Position numbers and translations under genes: made by a program
Shown here: piece by piece, positions 1-12,900 of the stretch
Layout: the number at the start of each line of letters is the position of its first letter
Numbering within the stretch: position 1 is the stretch's first letter
Assembly (NCBI RefSeq): GCF_905220565.1
Contig: NC_059401.1
Location: 10,908,766 to 10,972,765, forward strand
From: Melitaea cinxia
Lineage: Eukaryota; Arthropoda; Insecta; Lepidoptera; Nymphalidae
Length of the DNA stretch: 64,000 bases
Direction of reading: 5' to 3'
Notes under the pieces: model-generated
What the model saw: only the letters and a program-made list of their open reading frames with translations
Databases searched by the model: none
Told to the model about the DNA's origin: nothing

Positions 1-822
1 TACATTTTAGCAATAAGTATTAATGGCAAGTGTTTCATAGAAAACCATTTACTATAAGTTTTTTTTATTCTTCATAGAGGTGTATAAATGTAATGTAATA
101 ATAAATGTGTGTTACGAAGGACTAGTTAGTCCTTGGCGGGCGGTATGTACAATTTGAAAATCATTGTATTATTTAGTTATAATTGTTAGAATAGTTCTAT
201 AAGGTAAAACTAGATGGCGCTGCCCTGTGTTTAAACATGCTAACGTTTCGTTTTCTGAATTACATATAATTTAAGAATATTTTTAATAAATTGCTATGCG
301 TTTTCCGGGTATACGGTAGTTTTACTGGCCCTGGCTCTATCGACTGAGAAACACCTAGTGTGGTACCATGATAAGGAAACCAAGATCTGATGATGGAATC
401 CCAGAGAAATCGAGGGAAGCTCAAATATCCGCAATAACTTTTTACTGGGTGTACCGATTTTGATAATTTTTAATTTAACCGAAAGACAATGTTTATCATG
501 TGGTCACATTTAAATTTCATCGAGATGTGATCACAACTTTTGGAGTAATTTTTGATAACGCGTATTTACTTGACTAAATTTTCATCTTATGATAAGCGGT
601 TACCGTTGGCCATAGAAGCCTGCAAAAACAGAAGTATCCATCCCAGGAGCTCTGGTTACTTTACTCACCACAGGAACACAACATTACTTGATAGCAGTAT
701 TATTGAGCTGTGGTTTGGTGTTTGGTTGAGGTACTTCTACATTTCGATCAGGATATTTCCTTCTGTGCTCTACTCAGTAAACATAAATTTTAAATAACAA
801 TTCAGCTACACTAAGTACTCAC
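1..822. other. HECTD1 intron with repeat fragments
   Basis: No exon is visible. About 365-560 belongs to a repeat with the phrase TTTTTACTGGGTGTACCGAT, also found near 42510 and 63545. About 585-745 is a minus-strand Bm1-like SINE fragment. Confidence 0.6.
585..745 (-). repeat. Bm1-like SINE fragment
   Basis: Read on the minus strand it has the block GTTGTGTTCCTGTGGTGAGT followed by the CCAGAGCTCC motif, as in the copies at 3.95, 22.1 and 28.7 kb. The poly(A) tail is missing. Confidence 0.65.
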
Positions 823-948
823 CACCTCCTGATAAGTAGGCTCGTTTTCTTTATCGCTATCGAGTGCATCATCTCCCTCGTCGTCATCTTCTAGCTCCGT
901 TAATAACGCAGGCGCTCGACAAGACTCTAAGAAATCTTCTAATGACAC
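823..948 (-). CDS. HECTD1: HECTD1 coding exon 31 (last in window, acidic region)
   Basis: Acceptor GTTCTTAG, donor GAGGTG|GTGAGT. It encodes VSLEDFLESCRAPALLTELE and an Asp/Glu stretch ending PTYQEV, matching vertebrate [20 protein letters not shown]. The gene continues off the window. Confidence 0.92.
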
Positions 949-3900
949 CTAAGAACAAAATTATCCAGCCCACTTTAGCATTTTATTGAATTGAAAAAAA
1001 AATCTATTAAAATATTTCTATTTTATTAAGTATAAAAATAACAGTAATTGGCACGTACAAAATTATGATTCATACCTGTTCACTTTCACTCGAAGTAGAA
1101 GTCAGGGAAAGAGTTAATGCGTTTTGTGCATTTGGCGCCAAAGACGGATAACTTTGAGCTGCGGACAGTAGCCCGCCGGGGAAGTTACTGGACAGCGCCA
1201 GGCGCACCAAGCTGGAAATTACACTATATGATAACCGGATAGGGCCCATATTATCTTTTGACGAACCTTATGGTTTGAAGAGCGCTTCTTGTTCTGTTGA
1301 GTAATAGTCTGAAAATGTCCGACTACAGATTATCGTCAGTTGTAACTTAGATTAGGGGTATTTAAATTAGTTTCCCCCTGTTTTATGCTTCAAGCTATCT
1401 TGGGCATGGGGTTATCTGTCCTACTCGAAGACGACAACTTCAATAATGGCATAAGAATATTATAAGATACTTTTTTCATTTTAAACAAAAACTGTTACCG
1501 TGATATATATTTTTTGTTTTACTACAAGTGATATACATCCACGGGCTTATGAACCCATGTCCTTTTTTATACTAAAAACATGAACCGTACCGTGATATAT
1601 TAAAAATATATTTATCTCGTATATATTCTCGCAAGAAACGTTACGCGGTAAATGGTCACTCTTAAGGCAGGTCGCGTCTCTGCTCAGCGTTTTTATTTTA
1701 CTTCCCGTATTTATTTCATACCACCGGCCTTTAATAGTTTGTTAAGGAGTAAACTCAAAGAGTTTTTTCCAACCACCACGTACAGGACTTTAACTCAGTA
1801 TTGAGATACAGTAAAGTACAGATCTGGTTTTTAGTGGAATCCTCAATAAGATGAAAGGGAATACTGAATTAAGGAGCAATGAATTTTCAAAAATGAAGTC
1901 TTCGAATTCAGGTGACGTATTTTAGCATTAGAGTGTCGCCACAAGCTTACCTCGGGAACAGTCCGGCGGAGTGGTTGGAACGCGTCGAACGCTGCGCCGA
2001 GCCACGGCCCGCGCCCGCGCCGCGACCCACGCCCAAAGACTCCAACAGCCGTGCCGCGCCCTGCGAACACGCATTTCTCTCAGGGTCATCCATTTTCACG
2101 TTATGTTTATAGCACCTCAACCCCCTTTGGTGATATACATATCATGAGAGCTATTAGTATACGTGAGCTATTGGTACAAAGTATATTGAAAATTTCAGAA
2201 TATCATCTTGAAATACAGATAAAATTTTGAAGAATTAAGCGTCATGAGAAAAATCTCCAGACGGACATTAAGGTTCCATTGTGTTAGTTGGTTGTTTGTT
2301 TGGTTTAGAAATCGCACAGTGAATAAAACGGCTACTTCATAAATTGACCAAGATTATTTATTAATATTTGGCGGACGAGCCCATGACAACGCCCCTCCTC
2401 ACATGATTAATGTACGACCCAAACTAATTACAAAATACTATATACACTTCTTACGCTTTTTATACGAGAAAAATTATTTTAGTATTTCGTTCCGATAACC
2501 ATTGATTTTGCAATGGTCTCATCTTCAACATCGAAAAATGCAACGTCATTACATTTTCTCGTAACCGTCATATAGCGGAGTACAATTACTGCTTTAACAA
2601 GGAACCAATAAAGAGGGTAACTGAGGTGAGGGGCCTGGTAGTGTATCCTGTGGAGTGTAATTTTTACATATTTCAAAAGGATATAAGCATATTGCCAGTC
2701 TCATGTAATTTACCTGTTGTGTTAAATCAGGTTCGCTGGCGCTCATCGTACCGGAACCCTGTCCATCTTTTTTGTGCTCAACAAACTGACCCTCGCCGCT
2801 CTCATTTTCTTCACACTGGTAAAAAAGTTAAGATTTTATAATCAGTTTTAAAAGTCTTTCGACACGACGTTTACAAGCAGATCGAGCAGGTATTACAAAA
2901 TCGCTATTGCAATACAACTCTATATTCTATTTTTTTTTTTTTTGGAACAGTGTTGTTTAGTAAACAAATACTTCCGACCACATTAGAGTAGTATTGTAAG
3001 TTTAGTAAAGTGACACAAAGAGCAAATTAATGAACAATATTAATAAGCCATAGACGAAAATAAAATTCATTTTATGTTCAAACATTTAACGCTACCATAT
3101 TGCTAAAATTATTTCAAAACCTGATAATATATTGATATTTTTGCTATGAATTAGTAGAGGTACAGAATTACGAAAAAAAAAAAAATATCGAGTATCTTTA
3201 TAAAAGACAACAAATTTAATTTCGTTTATTTAAATGATCGGTAAAAAAGGACGGTCACAAATAAAATTTACAATACAATAGGGCCGTCTGTGTCTAGAAA
3301 AAAAGTCGACCCATAGTATTATTGTCACATTATTTGTATTTACTCTGAATAAAAAACCCTTCCGTCGGCGACGTACTCTCTCTAACATCTTAACAAAAGG
3401 ACTAATAACATTATTTTTCACGAAGCTCTCATTGGGTAATCCTAAGTCACATCCTAAAGTCTCACAAAATTTTCCTCTGAACTACAGTAAACTTTTATGC
3501 CAGGCCTATGTTATACTTTTATATTAAATTGGATAGCGTTAAAAATGTTCAGGGTGAAATTGATATTCAGAAATATTTATAATATAAAATAAAACCTTTA
3601 CAATGAACACTACCATAAAAGATTGACATTTGCAGCGTTTTTTGCGCTCAACATAAAAAATAAAAATAAAAAAAATAAAAATTAAAAAATAATAATATAT
3701 AAAACTTAATAATAAATCGCTTGACGGTAACAATATTTTATAACTTATTAACAAATTATAATTCGTGAAAATTTAAAATATAGGTAAAGAACACGGTCTA
3801 TTTTATCGCTCATGCTGTTCATTCACTTATACTCATTCACCTCTAAAAATATTATGACCACATCCCTATTTGCCTTTTAAAAAAAGATATTGAAATGTCA

Positions 3901-6900
3901 TATTCAAACATATTAATTTTCTGTGCTCTCGAAATTCGTTTAGATCACAGCAAAATAATACTGTTTTCAAGCAGTATTGTGTTCCTGTTGGTGAGTAAGG
4001 TGACCAGAGCTCCTGGGGGGATTGGGGATTGGGTCGGCAACGCGCTTGCGATGCTTCTGGTGTTGCAGGCGTCTATAAGCTACGGTAATCGCTTACCATC
4101 AGGTGAGCCGTACGCTTGTTTGCCGACCTAGTGACATAAAAAAAAAAAAAAAAAAAATCGTATTTTAATTGTTTTTATGTGTTTAAAATGATAAGTTGAT
4201 ATTTCTTCTTAGTGAAATAAACAGTAAATGGAGTTTTACAAATGTCTATAAGTAATGTTTAGTGAAAGTAATATAATGCGAAAAAACGTGAATTACGTAT
4301 TGACAAAAGTTTATTTACTAAATAAGACAGTTCCAAAAAAAAATAGACTTTACAAATTGCTGTTTTCTATTTAAGAAATAAAATTATCGAATGTTATATT
4401 TTACCAACTTAATTACCTTAATTACTCAGAATATGGTAAAAAATACAGCTCAGCATAAAAAATAAATAAAAGCAAATTAAAAAAACATGCAGTATCATGT
4501 GTTTCTACAGACGGTTAGTATTTTTACGCAGCGTGTGTATGTGTGATCTTTCTTAGCACAATATGTATAAATACTACACCACACAACATACTACAAGGCA
4601 CAAGACTAGTCACTACCCGTACGTGAAGTCAGGTTGGCGGTGTTTAGTAACTCGCACATAATGCGCGAGACCAGTCGCTACCTAAATGAGCAGGCGGGTG
4701 GCGGGTGGCGGGTGGCGGGTGGCGTGGTGGCGTGGTGGCGTTGTGGCGTACCATACGTATAGTGCGTATAGTAGACTCAGCGCTACCTGTATGTGCAGGC
4801 GGTTGGCGTTGTTGCGCAGCGTGTGCAGCAGGCCGGGCGGCAGCGACGGCAGCGACAGCAGCTCGCTGGACAGCAGCGCGTTGGCGCTGTTGCGCATCGC
4901 GTCGCCGTCGCAGCAGCGCGCCTCGGCCTGTTTGCACACCACACCGCTACTTACAATTTATGCCCCTCTGGCGCCACTGCCGACAGGCTCGAATAGTGTT
5001 ATTCGTTTATTATTTTGTCCCGCAAACAGTCCTCAGTAGATATTCAGATCACTTGATCTTAAGTGATCACTGCCATTCCTAAGCACTTGTGCATACGAAA
5101 CAGCTACAGTAGAAAAATATGAATATCCTTTTGAAATGAGTCAAGTCAAATTATATGCGACTTGAACACAATTATTTTCAGCTAGCTTTACTGCTATTAT
5201 TTTTTAAATTTGTCATTTTGTATGGTCGTCGAGGCGCCATTGGTGAATTTACACTCACACGGTAGGAATGGTGAGGTAGTTTAATCATGACAGATTTTAA
5301 TAACAATGTTTTATGTTTATGTCTAAAAACACTGTTAATAATAAATCTTCCAGAAGTCTTGTAACAAATTCATTATTTACTAAAAACTATTTACATTAGG
5401 TAAAAATTTTAGAGCAGTTATGAAATAAATAAAACAAAAAGTTCAAGTTGTTAAAAAAGTAATAATTAATTATGCGTCTACAGAATTATGGCTAGTTTAA
5501 TAAAATTAAATAGATATTACTAAAATTTTGTATAAATAAAATGTATAAAATTTTTACCTTATTTAAAGGATTATAGAAACAACCCAAATAACACAAGGAC
5601 AACAAATCCAAATTAATAACACTACAAACATCTAAAAATAAAATATATTAATTTAAATTACCTCTTGAGAGGCAGAGTCCGGCAGCGGTTCTTTGGCTGG
5701 ATAAGGTTTGGTTATGTCTGTTATACTCGTGGGTCCCATTTCCATGTTTGTGAAGGAGGTATTTCCCAAATCAGTCATACAATTATTGCCCTCAGCACCC
5801 AATGTGAGTGACTCAACAATAGTAGCTAAATCTGGAATCATACCATAATAAATTTAAAGTAAAAATTGATAGACACAACACAGACAAAACAGCTTAAAGA
5901 TTTAAGAGAATTTTATTTTTTGTCCTTTTTAAAAAATATTTTTCATTGCTTTGTAAATAAATCTACAATCATACATTAAAGTTACATAAAAATTTTGTAT
6001 ATATGTATAATAAACCAAAGTTTATCCTTAATTTTTTAACTTGATTAACGCATGATGTACTAGATTTGATCTGAAGATTTTTTTTTCGTGAGAAAGTCAG
6101 TGTGTATATATATATAGATAGATAACTATTTACGCGGACACTGACTTAATGGATAGCAACCATACATATGAGATTTACATGGTAATGGCAACTCAAAGTA
6201 CCCGTATTAATGTGGTGCGTGGACGTGTTGATGGCGGACAGGTCAGTCGCGTGTGTTCGCGGACGCGTCATGTTGCCGCCCACCTCTTCTGAGATGTTGT
6301 CCGCTGACGATGCCTGCTCCGTCGACGCTACTGACACCTGATCGAAAAATAGGTTTTTAATTTTAACTCCATCCGTATGCAAATTCCGTTTATTTTATTA
6401 AAGTGAAACTGTATACAATTGAAGTTAAAATTACAAGAAAATGGGATATGATTCAGTAGGCATCTGAAGGTAAAGCAGCACTGTCAATTAAGTTTTAAGC
6501 TTCAATTTCATTTTAATATTCTTATTTCAATGCTCTTTAGACAATAATATGAGCAATAACCTGTTGGTCGGTGGCAGTGGCGTCCGGCAGACTGGGCGTG
6601 GAGTGGCTCTTGCGCGAGCTACGAGCCTCACCCGCGCCGCCCGCCCCGCCCGCACTCGAGCCGCCGCTCACCACCTTCAAGTCGAACTTGCCCTCGGCGC
6701 CCATGCGGTACGAGTTTCGTCCGCCGTGATCCCACCTAAAATTTCTTACGATTAAATACGAGACATTTTTATTTTTACCTCTTTACTTTTTTCGATGTGA
6801 GCTAAGTTATGCAAGCCGTGAGAGTAACAAATATATCCGCTCCCGTGCGAGCTACTCGCTCACCTGACGTCCACCCATCCGTTGTGCAGGTCGGAGGTGA

Positions 6901-9900
6901 CGGTGCCGAGCGCGGGCTGCGCTCCGTCCTGGTCGCGCCACTTCCAGTCGGGGCCGCGCATGACGCGCGCGCCCGCGCCCAGGCCGCGCGCGCCGCGCGA
7001 CCAGCGCCGCGCGCGCGCGCCGCCCGCGCCCGCGCTGGCCGCCGCGCCCGGCGCGCCCAGCTGCCGCGGGGGCGCCTCCACCACGCTCACCACCTGAACA
7101 GTTCCACTCCTTAGGGCCCGTCTGTCAATCGCTGATCGCTTCGTGATCGTGAGGCTTTTCGGATAAATATCACGAAACATCACAAACAGGTGCAACAACT
7201 TGCTATTTTCAGAAAAAATAACAAACAATAAACAACCGTTAATTAATGATAAACATTTATGCCAGTAACATCTGGTGTTCCCCATGGCTCTCATCTCGTC
7301 CCGCTTCTTTTTAATTTATATATAAATGACGTAGGTTCTATCCTCAAATATTCTGACTTACTGATATATGCTGACGATATGAAAATATATAAGAAAATTA
7401 AAACACCTCTTGATTGTCAATTATTACAAATCGATCTGAACGAATTAAGTATTTATTGTACAAACAATCACCTGACTTGAATCCCAAAAAGTGTAGCATT
7501 ATCTCATTTTCTAGAATATGATTATTTTTTAAACAATGTTATGCTTAACAGGGTATCTGAAGTGAGAGACCTGGGCGTCTTCTTGACTGCAAACTATCCT
7601 TTAATTCTCACATCGAGCATATAACTACAAAGGCGTACCGAATGCTTGGTTTTGTATTTCGATGTAGTAGAGATTTTAGGTATAGATCTACTCTATTATT
7701 ATAGTACAACTCATATGTTAGATCCATATTACAGTATGCATCGACAATCTGCAACCCTCAATACAAAACTTATATTGAAACTATAGAAAAAATTCAAAGA
7801 AAATTTGAAAGGCACTTTAATTTAAAAGCTTTAAGTCGCAATGATGTTACCGCACCGTTACCCCTCCCATCGTTGTTTGATCGGCGCTTAGAGAGAGACC
7901 AAGTCTTTTTGTATAAGATATTGAAATCTCATATTGATTCGGCGTTTTTTTTTTACAAAATATTAATTTGAGGTGCCCTCGGACGAGTTCGCGTTCAAAA
8001 AGGTCCCTGTAACTGTAACCAGGACCAAATATGCTGGAAACATCTTTGTTCTCAGGTCCTGTAAAAACTATGACGACATATTTTACTCCATTGACATTTA
8101 TAATTGTACCCTAACCTCATTTAAGCAGCATGTTAGGGACGTAAAAAAATGTATTTCTTTGATTAAAAAAAATATAATGTATTTCTTGATATAATAATGC
8201 ATCTCTTTGATTTATTACAGTAATTTTTGTATTAATCTTAATTTTAATTCTAATCTTTGACTTATTTTTAAATTATAATCCTTTCATTTGACATAATTGA
8301 CACGTTCTACTCTTTTTATGACTTTTTTTTATATATCACATACATATTTATATCTAAGTGATTTTTTTTGTCTCCTTTGATAGTTAATTTAATTTATATT
8401 ATGTTAATTGATTTAAAATTACGACTTTTCAAATGACATGTCTGTATATTATTGTTAGTGGAAACTTTAGTGATTAAATGTGTTTTTGTAAGAAAATTAA
8501 TTGTATGTGATTTTTATATTGTATGTTTCCCAAATAAATAAAATAAATAAATAAACATACACCTCGTAACCTTTGCCTGTCTAGAAATTTGGAAAACGAC
8601 GCTTAATTTATTAAAATTAATTTTTATTAAGCCTGTATTTAATGATAATGTTCTGGAAAATTTAATTTACTTTGCAAAAAAAAATACAATTGATTTTTGG
8701 GTACGGGGGTAGTCTAAAACGTCACCACATATCAAAAGGGGGGTAGGGTAGGGGGTTAAAAGTTGCTGAAAAACATCACGAGATTTGTGGACGACGCCTT
8801 TAGCTTATGACGCGGAACATTGCGAAATATATAGTCGTTAGACCTTAATTTATTTAATTTTTTAATTTTTTACTATTTTTAAGTGACTTCAAAACAAGGA
8901 GTATCTTTCCTTTGTCGTTGTATTGAGGTACACCTAATATATAGACACGATGTCGCATGCACTGTTGAGTGCCTGGGCCTTAGTAAAATACGTCGTAATG
9001 TTAAAATGTTAAATTAGTAAGCAATATGGCTCGACGGCACGCGTGCGATATTGTTTAGTGCGTGTGCGACGCGGGCGCGCACCTTGCCGTATATCTCGAG
9101 GCCGGACAGCGACAGGTAGTGGCTCTGCCCGCTGGCGTTCTTGCCGTTCTGCTGCACGCGCAGGTAGCGGTAGGGCGCGTCGGCGCGCACGCGCCACGTG
9201 GCCGTGCTGCCGGGCTCCTGCAGCGCCTGCTCGTCGCTGTGCGCCACCAGCGTGCTCCAGCTCACGCCGTCCGTCGACATCTGCGGGCGGTCAGGAGTCA
9301 TCTATGTTGGTATACTGTCAATATTACCTACATCGTGTGAAGTGCACCGAGTTTTGTTGCTAATTTAACCGAGAAAATCACTTCATACCAAAAAACTATA
9401 CAGTTAAAGTATATTCCATTTTAACTACATAGATTTAAAATATTAAACAAAACAGGTGATTTAATTATTTCAACTAGATATTTACAACTTTCTAGAATAA
9501 ATGATAAATTAAAAAAAAAAACAAAAAACCCGCCTGCGTGAAGAACAACTATTGGAAAATCAACTGAAAAAGCTGGAACAAGATAAAAATTCAATATGCA
9601 CACAAAGTCAGCGAAATAAATAGAAACAATATCAAACATTTTGTGCTGTACATTTAAAATATATTAATACGGTAGTCCTTCGAAACTATGTGCAACGTCG
9701 TACATAACATGCAGTCGGAGACATGCACAAAGAGAGAATGATTTGACTTATCCTTCAATTTCATGCCTCCGACTGCATATTATCTACGACGTTGCATAAA
9801 GTTTCGAAGGACTACCGTATTAATATATTTTAAATGTACAGCACAAAATGTTTGATATTGTTTCTATTTATTTCGCTGACTTTGTGTGCATATTGAATTT

Positions 9901-12900
9901 TTATCTTGTTCCAGCTTTTTCAGTTGATTTTCTAATAGTTGTTCTTCACGCAGGCCGGTTTTTTTGTTTTTTTTTTAATTATTATTTTATTTATGTCTTT
10001 TTAGTCAGACAAATTACGTAATCGGTTCAATTCATTAAAACAGTTTACATCATGTGGTTGATTAAGTAATTTTTTAGGGCCAAGAGAACTGATAGCAAGC
10101 CCGGAGAAAGATCTCACTCTGCTCAAAGCAACGTAAGCCTGACCTTTAGCAAATAGGTGACTGCTTAAGTCAACAACTATTAGTTTTAATATAATGTAAT
10201 TATTTTTTAAATTATTTGTTTGTATTTGGTATTATGTATTTGTTATTGATTTTATTAATGTAATTGTAAATTGGTGTGACATTTATTAATTTTTATTTGT
10301 AATTTTAATTGCATGTTTTTTTTAAGCATTGTATTTTATTAGAAAGGCTACACCCCGAAGTTGATCGTCGCCTAGGAGGCGAGTTTGACATGGCATAGAC
10401 GTGGGAAAGAACAAAATCCGCATTTTTTAAACTTTAATATTGTATTTCTTTATTAGTATTACGGTAATAATAATCATGATATATCTTTTTAAAATTCTTG
10501 TATTGTGTCCTTCAATTTGATACCCATATTGTACTATTCGAGAAAAAAATTTTTTTTTCATTAACTACAATGGCTTCGCGCAGCCGCCATGTTTGATTTT
10601 TTTTAATGTCACCTATCTAAGAACACTTGGGCAGCTAAGACGAACCTAACGATACCTCAATTATGTAAATCCGTTCAGTGGTTCTGGAAATATGAGGTAG
10701 TAAAGAATATTACATACAAATATACATACATACAAGATACACGCGAAAAACATAACCCTTCCTTGGCAGTCGGGTAATAAGGAACTAAATAGGAGAGAAC
10801 ACCTAAATAGTACCTTATTTATATCTTCGTTTCCATCTACGATACGTTTACTTTGAAATGTATTTGACGAATATGCATGTTGTATACACATTGGAAAACA
10901 AATTTTGAAGCTTTATATTTTGTCTTTAAACGTAGAAAATTTTCAAATAGTATTCACTTACTTGGAACAACCAATTCCTGAGCGCAGAGCGCCCGTATCC
11001 ACGCGAGTGTCGTAAAGTGTACGCAGTTGGAACAATATGCAGTCCAAGATCGACGGCTATGAAGGCTCGCCTATCATCGTTAGTGTGTACGTTAAGGGGT
11101 TCCGGCGACCGAGACAGGGCATCTTCGGCGCGACCGTACGGCAGCTGGCGACCATCAGACGACCACACGCTTACAAGACCGTGTGCACCAGGATTAACCC
11201 ATTCGCTTGTACCGCCGTTACTCCCGATGAAGTAGAGAACGCCATTTTCATCAAAATCGTGCTAAAAATACATATATTAAGATATAAAAGTTGTAAAATT
11301 GTTATTGTTACACTTTTATAAACGAAAAATACAAGATAATGCTTACGTCATACGTAAAGTTTAGAGGTGCTTCAGATTTAATCTTCTGAACAAAATGGAA
11401 GGTCGATCGCTCCATGTCGTACCACTGCCGCGCAACAGATTTAGCGAGAAACCTCTCAAGCTGTCGCACCGTGGTCAGAGCTTCGACCTTCAGATTTCGA
11501 CCAGCATTATTATTTGTAACGGATTCTTCTGTATTTTCATCTGCAGCCCTCTCAACGCGAAGCCTAATATAAGACATTAATATGTTATTAAAACATGCCT
11601 TTAACATTTGAGAAATGTTTGTTTTTGTATCGTCTATAGGTTTAAAAATAAAATACAAATAACTTCAAAATGAAACCTTCAGAAGAAATATTTACTTATA
11701 TACTGATCAAAATTTGTGTCCCATTAGCGACACTACAGGATTTTGCAATAACAAAAGTAATGTACTTTTTCGGGACTAAGTCGCCCTCGTCCGTCGCTGT
11801 ATACCCCGTTGCGAAACCCTACACGTGTTCCCCGGGTGGTGCTAATCTGGTGACAAACTGGTGTTAGGCTCCGGCCGACGGCTCGCGACCACCCACTGAA
11901 CAAAGTCGTACCGTCAAGCGTTTCGGTACGTTGATCGGTGTAGCGCCCACCACCAAAAGTGGCTATTCCCATACTAGCACACTGACCACGCTGGTAGAGA
12001 GATTCGCAACCTCGCTTCAACGCTCAATCTCACCCAGCTGGTCCGGGAAGCAACTAGGGTATACGTATACCCGATTTTGAGTCGCATATTGCCAACTGTT
12101 TGGACCCTCTGCTAACAACAGATCCTGACCGCTATTCGGTATCGGTCTCATCGCCTTTAGGCAGCTCCGACGTGAAGTCTGTATCCGTCCATTCACCGCC
12201 CTTTCCCTGCCCTAAAGGCACCCGGCGAATATGGTGATACAATACAGCAGACTGGGATAAGATGCGTTCTTTCTTTGCATCGTACCCGTAGCGACAGATT
12301 TGCTTATCCTCTGATGAACCCCATTTTGTGCGAATGCTATGGCTGATGTGCTGCATCAGGGAATGGAGTATTACATTCCATTCACTGACGCATCAGCCTC
12401 CGTGGCAGCTCGACCCTGGTTTAATTCTAACTGTTCTCGTGCTGAAGCGGAAAAGAACATGCCTACCTGTTCTGGGTCGACGCTCGTATCCACAAGACAA
12501 CAGACGTGGGTCAGAGGAAGAAAGCCTATAAACAGAGCCGCCAAGTCCTGCACGAAGGCTCTGCGGAAGGCTCGTTTTGACCACATTGGCAGAATTGGGA
12601 CTAGACTTGCGTCATACCCACCTGGTAGTAAAGCCTTTTGGTCCCTGGCTAAGTCGGTTGAATCGAACTTCTGTCGCCCCTCACTACCTCCACTGCTAAA
12701 TCCCGATAAATCACTAGCCCACACCGCTGAGGAGAAGGCAAACCTGTTTGCAAATCTCTTTGCAGAATCCTCACGTTTAGATTCAGGCAGCGCCACACCT
12801 CCAACTTCTTCGATTCGATGCGAGACGTCTATGTCTGAAGTCCGAATTCGTCAAAAAGAGGTCCTTAAAACCTTGCGCAATCTAGACGTGAATAAAACTA

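Noticed and set aside
2626..2841. Plus-strand 71-codon ORF
   Set aside because: Antisense shadow of the 102-nt HECTD1 exon at 2714-2815.
4644..5082. Ala/Arg/Gln-rich ORFs on both strands
   Set aside because: By-products of the G-rich minisatellite and GC-rich exon 27.
7973..8194. Independent small plus-strand gene
   Set aside because: It is the C-terminal part of the degenerate LINE that starts at 7255.
9507..9980. Classic microRNA precursor
   Set aside because: The stem of about 215 bp is far longer than a normal insect pre-miRNA hairpin; a hairpin-siRNA or foldback element is more fitting.
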